Source of the DNA: Bactrocera neohumeralis
Taxonomy: Eukaryota > Arthropoda > Insecta > Diptera > Tephritidae
Reading direction: 5' to 3'
Length of the DNA stretch: 64,000 bases
Assembly (NCBI RefSeq): GCF_024586455.1
Contig: NC_065921.1
Location: 45,592,574 to 45,656,573 of the forward strand
Of this stretch, positions 63,367 through 64,000 are shown piece by piece. The notes beneath the pieces were generated by a model. It was not told the origin of the DNA and ran no database searches. It saw nothing but the letters and a program-made list of their open reading frames with translations. A program made the translations under genes and the position numbers. The first letter of the stretch is position 1. Every line of letters starts with the position of its first letter.

Positions 63367-64000
63367 AGTTCCCTTATACCGAGTTGTTGACGAGTGCTCT
63401 CAGAGAGCAGGAGTGCAAGCCGAGTAGAAAATCGTTCGGCTGTCTGTTGTGATTGCAGCTTCTCGACGTCGAACCTTCCTTGTGTTTGTTGGCGTACGTT
63501 TGCTGCACAGAGGCGAGTGCGAATCTTAGCTGCAACAAGATAGTGGTCCGAGTCGATGTTAGGACCTCGGAGCGCACGCACATCTAAAACACTGGAGACG
63601 TGTCTTCCATCTATCACAACATGATCGATCTGATTGGTAGTTTTTCGATCCGGAGATAGCCAGGTAACTTGATGAATCTTCTTATGCTAGAATCTAGTAC
63701 TACAGATAACCATATTTCGGGCCCCGGCGAAGTCAACCAGCCTCAACCCATTTGGGGATGTTTCGTCGTGGAGGCTGAATTTACCGACCGTAGTGCCAAA
63801 TATACCTTCTTTGCCCACCCTGGCGTTAAAGTCGCCAAGCACGATTTTAACATCGTGGTGGGGGCAGCTCTCATAAGTGAGCTCCAAGCACTCATAAAAG
63901 GCACCTTTGGTCACATCGTCCTTCTCTTCCGTCGGGCCGTGGGCGCAAATCAGCGATATGTTGAAGAACCTCGCTTTGATGCGGATTGTGGCTAGACGTT
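63351..64000 (-). pseudogene. RTE-like LINE endonuclease region, cut by window edge
   Basis: Read inward from the edge: VKIVLGDFNARVGKEGIFGT (D/N box), FSLHDETSPNGLRLVDFAGA, then an in-frame TAG near 63688 after CSTRF, and QIDHVVIDGRHVSSVLDVRA, NIDSDHYLVAAKIRTRL (SDH box). It ends at WDGI with a frameshift at about 63360 into the RT frame. The N and E boxes of the endonuclease are expected beyond the window. Confidence 0.8.

Larger units (their letters stand above)
61315..64000 (-). mobile_element. RTE-like LINE, longest copy, runs off the right edge
   Basis: From its (aag)n tail (cttcttcttctt at 61315-61326) the element extends leftward in coding sense to the window end, covering C-terminal region, RT, linker and most of an APE endonuclease. 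Only three breaks are visible in ~2.6 kb, making it the best-preserved copy of the family here. The 5' end lies outside. Confidence 0.85.

Noticed and set aside
1..64000. CRISPR array, bacterial operon or rRNA
   Set aside because: No regularly spaced direct repeats with unique spacers, no ribosome-binding-site-led gene clusters and no rRNA sequence. All features are of an insect nuclear genome.

Overview
This window looks like transposon-rich, AT-rich, probably heterochromatic DNA of a higher dipteran. A tephritid-type fruit fly is my best guess, inferred from the repeat families and not tested. I see no intact host gene, no rRNA, no convincing functional tRNA and no CRISPR array. Almost every recognisable coding stretch is a decayed retrotransposon or DNA transposon. 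One 100-base assembly gap lies at 33635-33734.

Left third (1-27977): one BEL/Pao LTR retrotransposon on the + strand. The remaining 3' part of its 5' LTR is at 1977-2443, a primer-binding site at 2446, gag at 6363-7625, protease at 7622-8062, RT at 12984-13720 and 15409-15985, integrase at 16536-17030 and 26007-26815, a polypurine tract, and the 3' LTR at 27520-27977. Its ~26 kb length comes from insertions: an R1-like LINE (1-1976) joined to the 5' LTR, a CR1/Jockey-type fragment (4528-5456), an I-clade LINE (8063-12971, 12-bp target-site duplication), a patch of MITE and LTR-like fragments (13721-15408), a MITE-like block (15986-16535), and a second, nearly full-length R1-like LINE (17031-26006). 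That second R1-like element is split by a nearly full-length Jockey-clade LINE (19336-23558, 12-bp duplication), and the R1-like reading frame closes exactly when the insert is removed.

Middle (27978-32504): a TIR-ended, GGAC-microsatellite repeat of the fly 'GTGGGCG' kind and two internally deleted mariner elements.

Right-centre (32505-50847): a Ty3/gypsy element of the env-bearing (errantivirus-like) type on the + strand, with AGTTA..AACT LTRs and a 4-bp CGCG duplication. It contains a foldback-like element around the assembly gap. It also contains a Ty1/copia element (33939-45515, - strand), which contains an RNase H-bearing LOA-type LINE (35757-43152, + strand), which contains a ~2 kb TIR element carrying an intron-containing ORF of a family I cannot name (39462-41442). 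That makes four nested levels. Smaller inserts are an RTE-like 3' fragment in gag and a TIR element in the RT gene.

Right end (50848-64000): mariner remnants, three further RTE-like LINE copies (52025-53311 +, 58286-59928 -, 61315 to beyond the window -), a 19-bp tandem repeat, and long AT-rich stretches where I see nothing.

The elements do not work together as a pathway. The information is stratigraphic: target-site duplications and restored reading frames give the order of insertions. Candidate novelties are the ~2 kb TIR element with the unnamed spliced ORF, the deep nesting, and a possible piRNA-cluster-like locus.
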